From assembly GCA_045539625.1 (NCBI GenBank), contig JAZQFS010000025.1, positions 22,785-86,784 on the forward strand: DNA of 64,000 nt. The letters are read 5' to 3'. Of this stretch, positions 43,171 to 50,189 are shown in pieces. Numbering within the stretch: the first letter of the stretch is position 1; each line of letters starts with the position of its first letter. Made by a program: the position numbers and the translations under genes. The notes beneath the pieces are model-generated. The model did not search any database. It was not told the DNA's origin and saw only the letters and a program-made list of their open reading frames with translations. This stretch comes from UMGS1387 sp045539625. GTDB taxonomy: Bacteria > Bacillota > Clostridia > Oscillospirales > CAG-382.

Positions 43171-43199
43171 TTGACAAACTAGAATTAATGTGATAAAAT
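43171..43199 (+). promoter_or_regulatory. Promoter of tRNA-Gln
   Basis: Perfect TTGACA, 17-bp spacer, TAAAAT with TGn extension; 42 bases before the tRNA. Confidence 0.85.
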
Positions 43200-43241
43200 A
43201 ATTGACGTTGTGAGCGAGGAAGCTTGCAGACAGCCCAATAT

Positions 43242-43316
43242 AGCGGAATTGTGTAACGGTTAGCACGACAGACTCTGACTCTGTTTGTCTGGGTTCAAAT
43301 CCTAGTTCCGCTGCCA
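43242..43316 (+). tRNA. tRNA-Gln (anticodon CTG)
   Basis: 75 bases including encoded CCA (43314-43316). Acceptor AGCGGAA/TTCCGCT, anticodon stem ACAGA/TCTGT with loop CTCTGAC giving CTG, and T-loop GGTTCAAATCC. The first base of the acceptor is A paired with T, unusual for tRNA-Gln, which mostly begins with T or G. It reads CAG. Confidence 0.93.
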
Positions 43317-43318
43317 AA

Positions 43319-43347
43319 AATCCAACTCTTATGAGTTGGATTTTTTA
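43319..43347 (+). terminator. Terminator after tRNA-Gln
   Basis: 9-bp stem ATCCAACTC/GAGTTGGAT, loop TTAT, then six T. Confidence 0.9.
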
Positions 43348-43350
43348 TTT

Positions 43351-43475
43351 GTGTCCGCAAGGTCACAACATCGTTTGCCCGCAGTGCAACACCGATTGAA
43401 GCAAAGCGAGATCATTAATGTATCATTCGGACACAACAGCAACGGAGCACCCGTTTGGGGTGCTCCGATTTTTGT
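43351..43475 (+). ncRNA. Candidate structured RNA with strong terminator
   Basis: GTGTCCG (43351-43357) pairs with CGGACAC (43428-43434). Inside, TTTGC/GCAAA can form a second stem. A perfect 10-bp hairpin terminator follows at once. No open frame is seen. It may be a small RNA made by read-through from tRNA-Gln, or another repeat element; no RNA family is recognised. Confidence 0.35.
43443..43473 (+). terminator. Strong intrinsic terminator
   Basis: 10-bp stem CGGAGCACCC/GGGTGCTCCG, loop GTTTG, then ATTTTTG. Confidence 0.88.
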
Positions 43476-43603
43476 TACTGTGCTTTAGGGACGTCTGCAA
43501 TCCTTGTCAGAACAGTATTATCAATACGGTAAGCAAGCTTTATACCGGTCAAAGCTCCGTCAACCGCTGTTTTGAAGGGCTGTGATATAAATTTTTCTGC
43601 TTT
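43475..43603 (-). pseudogene. Coding remnant, C-terminal fragment
   Basis: A 42-codon open stretch on the minus strand encodes a protein-like tail (FISQPFKTAVDGALTGIKLA, ending RIADVPKAQ) and stops with TAA. It has no start codon at its head; TAA precedes it directly. A weak minus-strand promoter (TTGACA, 15-bp spacer, TATAAT, 43617-43643) lies just upstream. Best read as the end of a gene whose front was lost. I do not recognise the parent protein. Confidence 0.4.
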
Positions 43604-43735
43604 TTACATATACTATATTATACCCTTTTAATACACTTGTCAAATTTATTACATGAAAAACATAAAAATCCGAACAATTTTAATAAAATTTCCCATAATC
43701 GGATGTTCAATTTTTACATTTTTTTGCGATTGATG

Positions 43736-43812
43736 AAAAAAAGCCCCATAAAATGAAATAACGCACCGAATCGGTGCGTCTGCAATCATGTAAAACAAGC
43801 TGCTATTTCATT
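43736..43812 (-). terminator. Structured 3' end and likely terminator of the 47-aa peptide gene
   Basis: Minus strand: outer stem AATGAAATA/TATTTCATT (43804-43812 with about 43753-43761) encloses a perfect ACGCACCGA/TCGGTGCGT hairpin (43761-43779). Seven T follow a short GGGGC run. Confidence 0.45.
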
Positions 43813-43827
43813 CAAATGCCTAGGGGA

Positions 43828-43971
43828 TTAAAGTCCAAGTGAAGCCAAGCTTTCAAAAAGAACCTCTGCATTGATGAGAGCTTCGTTTTCTGCTTCTCCA
43901 CTTGCGTTGAGGATATCCTGAGCCGAAACCGCGGACACTTCAACTTCGGGTGTTGCGTAAGTCTTCTTCAT
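43828..43971 (-). CDS. 47-residue orphan peptide with KxYxxPxxEV leader-like start
   Basis: ATG 43971 follows GGGAGG by 9 bases and a perfect-spacing promoter (44004-44032). The peptide begins MKKTYATPEVEVSAVSAQDI, continues LNASGEAENE and ends SLASLGL; it is acidic, has no Cys and no membrane segment. The YxxPxxEV start recalls the leader motif of some RiPP precursors and of many short orphan peptides in Firmicutes, but no maturation, export or immunity gene is next to it. The strong promoter and ribosome site indicate real and probably high expression. Function unknown. Confidence 0.7.
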   Translation of the reverse strand: MKKTYATPEVEVSAVSAQDILNASGEAENEALINAEVLFESLASLGL

Positions 43972-44003
43972 AAGAAAAATCCTCCCACCTAATTGTTGCC
44001 TTC

Positions 44004-44032
44004 ATTGTACACCCGTCAAAGAAAAATGTCAA
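44004..44032 (-). promoter_or_regulatory. Promoter of the 47-aa peptide gene
   Basis: Minus strand: perfect TTGACA, 17-bp spacer, TACAAT, 33 bases before the start codon. Confidence 0.88.
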
Positions 44033-44135
44033 CTGTTATTTTTAACAAAATATCATTTTCGTTTTATGGTATATTGCACAAACAGCATAGCTTTAAACTT
44101 TTTTGGGATAACTTTGTTAAAAAACTGTAATCTCA

Positions 44136-44164
44136 TTGACATTTGAGAGCTATGTGAATATAAT
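44136..44164 (+). promoter_or_regulatory. Promoter of the marR-ABC operon
   Basis: Perfect TTGACA, 17-bp spacer, perfect TATAAT. Confidence 0.92.
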
Positions 44165-44166
44165 AA

Positions 44167-44193
44167 TTAACGTGTTAACAGTTAGCGTGTTAA
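44167..44193 (+). promoter_or_regulatory. Likely MarR operator
   Basis: Two copies of TTARCGTGTTAA (44167-44178 and 44182-44193), each nearly palindromic, start 3 bases after the -10 box and cover the transcription start. Position and symmetry suit autorepression. Confidence 0.65.
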
Positions 44194-44216
44194 TTAATTT
44201 ACAGGGAGTTGATAAG

Positions 44217-44690
44217 TTGTCACAAGTATTTGACAAAGAACGTGCACACGATACCTTTTTCGGTATGCTTCAAACCGACAGGCTGCACAGAAGCGTGGTT
44301 GAGGATTTTCTGTCGGTGCTGGGAATACACAGAAGCCAGCATCTTACACTGCTGTATCTGTCAAAATCCGAAAACTGTCCGTCGCAAAAGGCTATTGCAG
44401 AGCATTTTAAAATAAGTCCTGCCGCAGTTACGGTAACCTTGAAAAAGCTTGAAGAGGGCGGCTATATACTGCGCAGCAGCGTAGAAAAGGATTCAAGATA
44501 CAACAGCATTGCCCTTTCCGAGAAAGGAAAAGAAGTTGTTGCACAGTCAAGAAAGCTTTTTGAGGAAACAGACATTGCAATGTTCAGCGAATTTACCGAT
44601 GAGGAATACGAGCTGTTCAACAGATGCATAAACAAAATGATGGACGGTCTTACCAAATTCAGGCAAAACCGCAACACAAATCAATTGTAG
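44217..44690 (+). CDS. MarR-family transcriptional regulator
   Basis: 157-aa winged-helix repressor. The helix-turn-helix is SQKAIAEHFKISPAAVTVTLKKLEEGGYI and the wing is SSVEKDSRYNSIALSEKGKE. The start is TTG 44217, behind GGGAG; the open frame upstream runs through the promoter and operators. It heads an operon with two ABC exporter halves, so it probably represses them and responds to a transported compound (inference). Confidence 0.92.
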   Translation: MSQVFDKERAHDTFFGMLQTDRLHRSVVEDFLSVLGIHRSQHLTLLYLSKSENCPSQKAIAEHFKISPAAVTVTLKKLEEGGYILRSSVEKDSRYNSIALSEKGKEVVAQSRKLFEETDIAMFSEFTDEEYELFNRCINKMMDGLTKFRQNRNTNQL

Positions 44691-44706
44691 AAAGGAAGAA
44701 TGTAAC

Positions 44707-46452
44707 TTGAATCGTTGGTTTAAATACATAAAGCCCTACCTGCCCTATTTCATACTTGGACCGTTATGTATGATTATCGAGGTGCTGGGCGAGGTTTTTA
44801 TGCCCCGTCTTATGGCAAAAATCATTGACACGGCGGTAGTTGAAAACGTGGCAACAGGCAATTGGAAAGGCGTACTTATAATTGCGGCAGGTATGATTGT
44901 ACTTGCACTTATAATGATGCTGGGAGGCGTTGGAGGCGCATACTTCGGTGCAAGAGCCTCTGTCAACTTCGGTGCAGACCTTCGTCTTGACGTCTACAGA
45001 AAAATACAGAAGTTTTCCTTTGCAAACATTGACAAATTCAACACAGGCTCACTTGTTACACGTCTGACAAATGACGTAACACAGCTGCAGAACTTTGTCA
45101 ATATGCTGCTTCGTATGTTTCTGCGCTCACCCGGTATGCTTATCGGTGCCGTTATTATGGCAATACGCATAAATCCGAAGCTCGCTCTCATTCTTGCAAT
45201 CACCATTCCCATAATGCTGTGCTTTATCGGCATTATCATTAAGGTAGGCTTTCCACGTTTCGGCAGAATGCAGACCAAAATCGATGCTCTCAACTCAACG
45301 GTACAGGAAAATCTTACCAACATCCGTGTTGTAAAGAGCTTTGTACGTGAAGAGCACGAGCAGGACAAATTTGAAACTGCAAACCGCAACCTTAAGCAAG
45401 CGGGTATTCACGCCATAAGCGTTATGATTTTTATGTCCCCTCTTATGATGCTTCTTATGCACCTGACCTCAATTGCCGTTATATGGTTTGGCGGCGGTCA
45501 GGTAATTGTGGGCACAATGAGTGTTGCGGATTTATCTTCCTTTATTACATATATCACACAGATTCTTATGTCCCTTATGATGTTCTCAATGCTGTTTATG
45601 AGCACCAGCCGTGCTTTTGCTTCTGGCAAGAGAATATGTGAGGTTATGGATGAAAAAATCGACCTTGATGATGCACTTGCTTCTCGGAAGGACAAGGAAG
45701 TTACCGAAGGTACAGTTGAATTCAAGGACGTATCCTTCCGTTACTACAAGGACAGCGAGGAAAAGGTGCTTAACAACATCAACCTTGTCATTCCCGCAGG
45801 AAAAACAGTGGGCATTATCGGCTCAACGGGAAGCGGTAAGACAACACTTGTTTCTCTTATTCCAAGACTTTACGATGCCGACGATGGCGAGGTGCTTGTT
45901 GACGGTGTAAATGTAAAGGAATACTCCCTTAAAAACTTAAGAAACGGCGTAGGTATGGTGCTTCAGAAGAACGTGCTGTTTTCGGGAAGCATCAGGGACA
46001 ATCTTCTCTGGGGTGACGAAAACGCAGACGACGAAACAATCATAAACGCCGCAGAAAGTGCACAGGCACACACCTTCATTTCCTCCTTCAAGGACGGATA
46101 TGACACCGAGCTTGAGCAGGGCGGAAGCAACGTTTCGGGCGGTCAGAAGCAAAGACTTTGTATTGCAAGAGCACTGCTGAAAAAGCCCAAGATTCTCATT
46201 CTTGACGACTCCACAAGTGCCGTTGACACAGCAACCGAAGCAAGAATAAGACACGCCTTTGCAAATGAGCTGCGTGACTCTACCAAAATCATCATTGCAC
46301 AGCGTATCGGCTCTGTAAGGGATGCGGATATGATTATCGTTGTAAACGAAGGCGAAATCACAGGCATCGGAAGCCATGCACAGCTTCTTGAAAACAACAA
46401 GGAATATCAGGAAATATACTACTCACAGGTTGACGGAAAGGAGGACAAGTAA
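44707..46452 (+). CDS. ABC exporter half-transporter, degenerate-site subunit
   Basis: 581 aa: six-helix membrane domain (1 to about 320), then nucleotide-binding domain. Walker A GSTGSGKTTL, intact signature NVSGGQKQR. Walker B reads LILDDSTSAVD, with Asp in place of the catalytic Glu, and the switch His is Gln (IIAQRIGSV). These are the hallmarks of the degenerate half in heterodimeric exporters such as TM287/288 and BmrCD. TTG start behind GAAAGGAAG. Partner is the next gene, one base after its stop. Confidence 0.94.
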   Translation: MNRWFKYIKPYLPYFILGPLCMIIEVLGEVFMPRLMAKIIDTAVVENVATGNWKGVLIIAAGMIVLALIMMLGGVGGAYFGARASVNFGADLRLDVYRKIQKFSFANIDKFNTGSLVTRLTNDVTQLQNFVNMLLRMFLRSPGMLIGAVIMAIRINPKLALILAITIPIMLCFIGIIIKVGFPRFGRMQTKIDALNSTVQENLTNIRVVKSFVREEHEQDKFETANRNLKQAGIHAISVMIFMSPLMMLLMHLTSIAVIWFGGGQVIVGTMSVADLSSFITYITQILMSLMMFSMLFMSTSRAFASGKRICEVMDEKIDLDDALASRKDKEVTEGTVEFKDVSFRYYKDSEEKVLNNINLVIPAGKTVGIIGSTGSGKTTLVSLIPRLYDADDGEVLVDGVNVKEYSLKNLRNGVGMVLQKNVLFSGSIRDNLLWGDENADDETIINAAESAQAHTFISSFKDGYDTELEQGGSNVSGGQKQRLCIARALLKKPKILILDDSTSAVDTATEARIRHAFANELRDSTKIIIAQRIGSVRDADMIIVVNEGEITGIGSHAQLLENNKEYQEIYYSQVDGKEDK

Positions 46453-48342
46453 ATGGCAGGAAGAAATTTACAGGAGCTTAAAAGCCGTTACAACAGCTCC
46501 TCCTCAAAATTCGGCGGTTCGGGCGGTCCGGGCGGTCCGGGCGGCGGTCCGAGAGGACCGGGGGGTGCTGCAATGCGCGGTGCATCAAAGCCCAAAAACG
46601 TAATGCCAACCATAAAACGTCTTTTCGGATACATTTCACAGTACAAGGCAAAGCTGATTTTCGTTATGTTCTGCATGGCATTCAGCACAGGCTCTACACT
46701 TATTTCAGGCTATATGTTAAGACCTGTCATCAACAACATTGCAGACCTTAGCACCTCTGCTTCCGACAGAATCAAATATCTGATTGTAATGCTCGGCGTT
46801 TTGCTTGCCGTTTACTTTATCGGCGTTGCCTCCACCTACATACAGAGCAGAACCATGCTGAGAATATCACAAAGTGCCATTGAAACCTTAAGAAACGATT
46901 TATTCAGAAAGGTACAGCGTCTTCCTCTTCGTTTCCACGACAACGAAAACACAGGCGAAATTATGAGCCGTTTTACCAACGACGTTGACAACATCGGTAT
47001 GATGCTTGACTCAACAATTGTAAGCCTTGTTTCAGGCACCGTCACGCTTATCGGCACACTTTGCATGATGCTCTACACCAACGTATGGCTTTCAATTATC
47101 ATTCTTGTGTGCACTCCCCTGTTTCTCAAGGCAGGCGGAAAGATTGCTTCTTCAAGCAGAAAATTCTATTCTGCACAGCAGGCGTCCTTAGGTGCTGTGA
47201 ACGGCTACATTGAAGAGTCGGTTACGGGACAGAAGGTTGTAAAGGTATTCAACCACGAACAGGCTTGTATTGACGAGTTTGCACTTCTCAACGATGACCT
47301 GAGACGCACCCAGATAAACGCCAACTTCTTCGGCGGCATTATGGGCCCCGTAATAGGAAATATGAGCCAGGTGAGCTACAGCATAACGGCAGGTGTGGGC
47401 GGTATTCTGTGTGCTCTGGGCAAATTCGACATCGGCGGTCTTACGGTTTTTGTAAACTACGCAAGACAGTTTTCACGTCCCATTAACGAAATATCAATGC
47501 AAATGACAACGGTTTTCTCGGCTCTTGCAGGTGCTGAACGTGTTTTTGCCGTAATGGACAAGGAACCTGAACAGCCCGACAGTGAAAATTCCGTTGCAAT
47601 GCCCGATATGAAGGGACACGTAATCTTAGACAATGTATCCTTCGGCTATGTTCCAGAAAAGACGGTTCTTAAAAACATTTCGCTGTACGCAAAGCCGGGG
47701 CAAAAAATAGCTTTTGTCGGCTCGACAGGTGCAGGTAAAACCACTGTTACAAACCTTCTCAACCGCTTTTATGATATTGACGAGGGCACAATAACCATTG
47801 ACGGCGTAAACATCAAGGACATAAAGCGTGAGGATTTGCGAAAGAACATCACCATGGTGCTTCAGGACACCCACCTGTTCACAGGTACGGTTATGGAAAA
47901 CATCCGTTACGGCAGACTTGATGCTACAGACGAGGAAGTCATTGCCGCCGCAAAAACAGCAAGTGCACATTCCTTCATCATGCGACTTTCCGACGGCTAC
48001 AATACAGTGCTTGAGGGAGACGGTGCAAACCTTTCTCAGGGACAAAGACAGCTTTTAAACATTGCACGTGCGGCTCTCAGCAAAGCACCCATACTTGTTC
48101 TTGACGAAGCTACAAGCTCTGTTGACACAAGAACAGAACGTCACATTGAGCACGGCATGGACAGACTTATGAAGGACAGAACAACCTTTGTTATAGCTCA
48201 CAGACTCTCCACGGTACGCAATTCAAACGCCATTATGGTGCTTGAAAACGGCGTGATAGTCGAAAGAGGCGACCACGATGACCTGCTGCGTCAGAAAGGC
48301 AGATACTACGAGCTTTACACAGGCAAAAAAGAGCTTGACTGA
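46453..48342 (+). CDS. ABC exporter half-transporter, catalytic-site subunit
   Basis: 629 aa. A Gly/Pro-rich N-terminal extension of about 50 residues (FGGSGGPGGPGGGPRGPGG) precedes the six-helix domain. Walker A GSTGAGKTTV, canonical Walker B LVLDEATSSVD and switch His in VIAHRLSTV, but the signature is altered to NLSQGQRQ. This complements the partner: its Walker site pairs with the partner's intact VSGGQ. Starts immediately after the partner's stop. Likely drug or peptide export. Confidence 0.94.
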   Translation: MAGRNLQELKSRYNSSSSKFGGSGGPGGPGGGPRGPGGAAMRGASKPKNVMPTIKRLFGYISQYKAKLIFVMFCMAFSTGSTLISGYMLRPVINNIADLSTSASDRIKYLIVMLGVLLAVYFIGVASTYIQSRTMLRISQSAIETLRNDLFRKVQRLPLRFHDNENTGEIMSRFTNDVDNIGMMLDSTIVSLVSGTVTLIGTLCMMLYTNVWLSIIILVCTPLFLKAGGKIASSSRKFYSAQQASLGAVNGYIEESVTGQKVVKVFNHEQACIDEFALLNDDLRRTQINANFFGGIMGPVIGNMSQVSYSITAGVGGILCALGKFDIGGLTVFVNYARQFSRPINEISMQMTTVFSALAGAERVFAVMDKEPEQPDSENSVAMPDMKGHVILDNVSFGYVPEKTVLKNISLYAKPGQKIAFVGSTGAGKTTVTNLLNRFYDIDEGTITIDGVNIKDIKREDLRKNITMVLQDTHLFTGTVMENIRYGRLDATDEEVIAAAKTASAHSFIMRLSDGYNTVLEGDGANLSQGQRQLLNIARAALSKAPILVLDEATSSVDTRTERHIEHGMDRLMKDRTTFVIAHRLSTVRNSNAIMVLENGVIVERGDHDDLLRQKGRYYELYTGKKELD

Positions 48343-48373
48343 TTGTAAAAACAAAAAAACACTGACATATTAA

Positions 48374-48407
48374 ACGGGCACTCCCAAATCGGAGTGCCCG
48401 TTGCTTT
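48374..48407. terminator. Terminator between convergent genes
   Basis: Perfect 11-bp stem ACGGGCACTCC/GGAGTGCCCGT, loop CAAATC, then TGCTTTT. Confidence 0.85.
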
Positions 48408-48417
48408 TCATTATCAA

Positions 48418-49131
48418 TTATTTTTCAAGCATTATGCTTACTGCTTTATACGCTATTGCAAGTCCTGCCGCAGGCGGTACAAAGGCACTGCTTGCAGGGG
48501 TGCTTCTTGTTGCTTCACCTTCGTCATCAGGCTGAAACAGAGGTGATTTCGGCTCTTCCTCCGAATAAACCACCGTCAACTTTTTTATGCCGTTTTTCTT
48601 GCACAGCCCTCTCATAACCCTTGCAAGAGGGCAGGTCTTTGTCTTATAAATATCGGTAACGACAATTTTTGTGGGATCAAGCTTATTGCCCGTTCCCATT
48701 GAGCTGATTACGGGAATATCAAGCCGGCAGCAACGCTTTACAATATCAATTTTTGCACTTACCGTATCAACGGCATCGATTACAAAATCATATTGGGAAA
48801 GGTCTATTTTCTCGGCGTTTTCGGGAAGATAAAACATATTGAAGGTTGTACACTCAATACAGGGATTTATCTGCTTAAGCCTTTGCCTCATAACCTCTGT
48901 TTTATACTGTCCGACAGTATCTTCAAGTGCAATAATCTGCCTGTTTCTGTTGGAAACGCTGACTTTATCGTTGTCCACAAGGTCAATTCTCCCCACACCG
49001 CTTCTTGCCAGTGCCTCGCACACATATCCGCCAACGCCTCCAACGCCGAAAACAATAACCTTTTTGCAGGACAGGCGTTGTACTGCATCATTTCCCACAA
49101 GCATCTCGAAGCGAAGAAATTTTTCACTCAT
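48418..49131 (-). CDS. tcdA: tRNA threonylcarbamoyladenosine dehydratase (TcdA/CsdL)
   Basis: 237-aa E1/ThiF-fold enzyme that cyclises t6A in tRNA using ATP. Nucleotide site VIVFGVGGVGGYVCEALARS, then LVDNDKVSVSNRNRQ with the adenylation Arg, VIDAVDTV, and SSMGTGNKLDP. These are typical of the TcdA branch rather than thiamine or molybdopterin enzymes. AAAGGAGG precedes ATG. Its start overlaps the exonuclease stop by 8 bases. Confidence 0.92.
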   Translation of the reverse strand: MSEKFLRFEMLVGNDAVQRLSCKKVIVFGVGGVGGYVCEALARSGVGRIDLVDNDKVSVSNRNRQIIALEDTVGQYKTEVMRQRLKQINPCIECTTFNMFYLPENAEKIDLSQYDFVIDAVDTVSAKIDIVKRCCRLDIPVISSMGTGNKLDPTKIVVTDIYKTKTCPLARVMRGLCKKNGIKKLTVVYSEEEPKSPLFQPDDEGEATRSTPASSAFVPPAAGLAIAYKAVSIMLEK

Positions 49132-50098
49132 TTGTGTTTTCCTCCTTTACGGGAGAGGTGCTTTTTCTCTTTTTTCTGCTTGTACGCCGCCTTGAAGGAC
49201 GTCTTGTACCTGCCTTTTCAAAATACTCACGTGTTTTTTCATCAAGTATGTAAATCTGCTGGCTGACGGAAAAGGTTTTCTGAGGCGTTTCGCAAATCTT
49301 TATAACCGCCATAAACGAGCCGTCCTTTTCACAGCAGCCTTCGATGTGATACTTGCTGTTGCCGATGCGTTTTGGCTTTTCAAGCTTCATTTTTTCTCCG
49401 CAGCAGGGACAGGCAGGACGTGTTATAAACTTATTTGCCCATATATCGTCACGGTTTTTGATGTGCCTGAATTTTCTCTTTACAAGAACAGGACTTGTCT
49501 TATCCCCTTTTGCCTCGTGCGACGGCATATACTTGAGGTTTTCTATGCCCTTTTTGAGGTCAAGATGCTTGCACACCGCCGCCGTGTATTCTGCATCGTT
49601 AAGGGCATCGTGAAGCTGTTCGTCAACCGTTATGTCAAAGTAATCAAGAGCATAGGACAGTGCATACTGTCTTTTTTCAAGCCCCATCTGAGCGCAGAAA
49701 ATCATCTGCAGATTATAATGGTTGGGTATCCATCTGTCATCCAGTCCGTGAAAGGCGTGGTTGTTGCGTAGTATTCTCACATCATCGTAGCCCCATATGA
49801 GAAGCACAAATTCTTCACCGCACCATTGTCTGAAGCTTTCCATTGCTCCTTGAAAGCTGTCGCCCATATCAAGCATTTCATCTGTTATGCCCGTAAGCTG
49901 CTTTATGACCTTATTCATTGATGTCAGGCTTACGGGCTTTATTATTTTTCTGAAGGACGAAAGGCGCAGAGCGTCTTCTGACAGCTTCACTGCACCTATC
50001 TGTATTATTTCGTTTTTCATACAAACGCCGTTTTTACACAGCACCGCCTCACCGTAGCCCGGCTGATTCCATTCCATGTCAAGAACTATATAATTCAT
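49124..50098 (-). CDS. DEDDh-family 3'-5' exonuclease (KapD-like) with C-terminal Zn-finger-like region
   Basis: 324 aa. Exo I IVLDMEWNQ (Asp, Glu), Exo II in LLIWGYDDVRILRNNH, Exo III with His-Asp in HDALNDAEYTA. Residues about 250-290 carry CPCCGEKM and a Cys pair in EGCCEKDG that may bind zinc, and the tail is Lys/Arg-rich. The exonuclease part resembles sporulation inhibitor KapD and the eri-type RNases. Start ATG 50098 behind AGGAG; the open frame upstream has no ribosome site. Confidence 0.85.
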   Translation of the reverse strand: MNYIVLDMEWNQPGYGEAVLCKNGVCMKNEIIQIGAVKLSEDALRLSSFRKIIKPVSLTSMNKVIKQLTGITDEMLDMGDSFQGAMESFRQWCGEEFVLLIWGYDDVRILRNNHAFHGLDDRWIPNHYNLQMIFCAQMGLEKRQYALSYALDYFDITVDEQLHDALNDAEYTAAVCKHLDLKKGIENLKYMPSHEAKGDKTSPVLVKRKFRHIKNRDDIWANKFITRPACPCCGEKMKLEKPKRIGNSKYHIEGCCEKDGSFMAVIKICETPQKTFSVSQQIYILDEKTREYFEKAGTRRPSRRRTSRKKRKSTSPVKEENTNE

Positions 50099-50189
50099 TT
50101 TACGCTCCTGCATTTTTATCATTGGAAACAGTATAACACATTTTATCCGCCGTTTCAACGGTTTTTTCTGTTTTATTTTACTTATTTTT

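Noticed and set aside
44136..44216. N-terminal extension of the MarR protein
   Set aside because: It would be encoded by the promoter and operator DNA; the TTG at 44217 has a ribosome site and matches family length.
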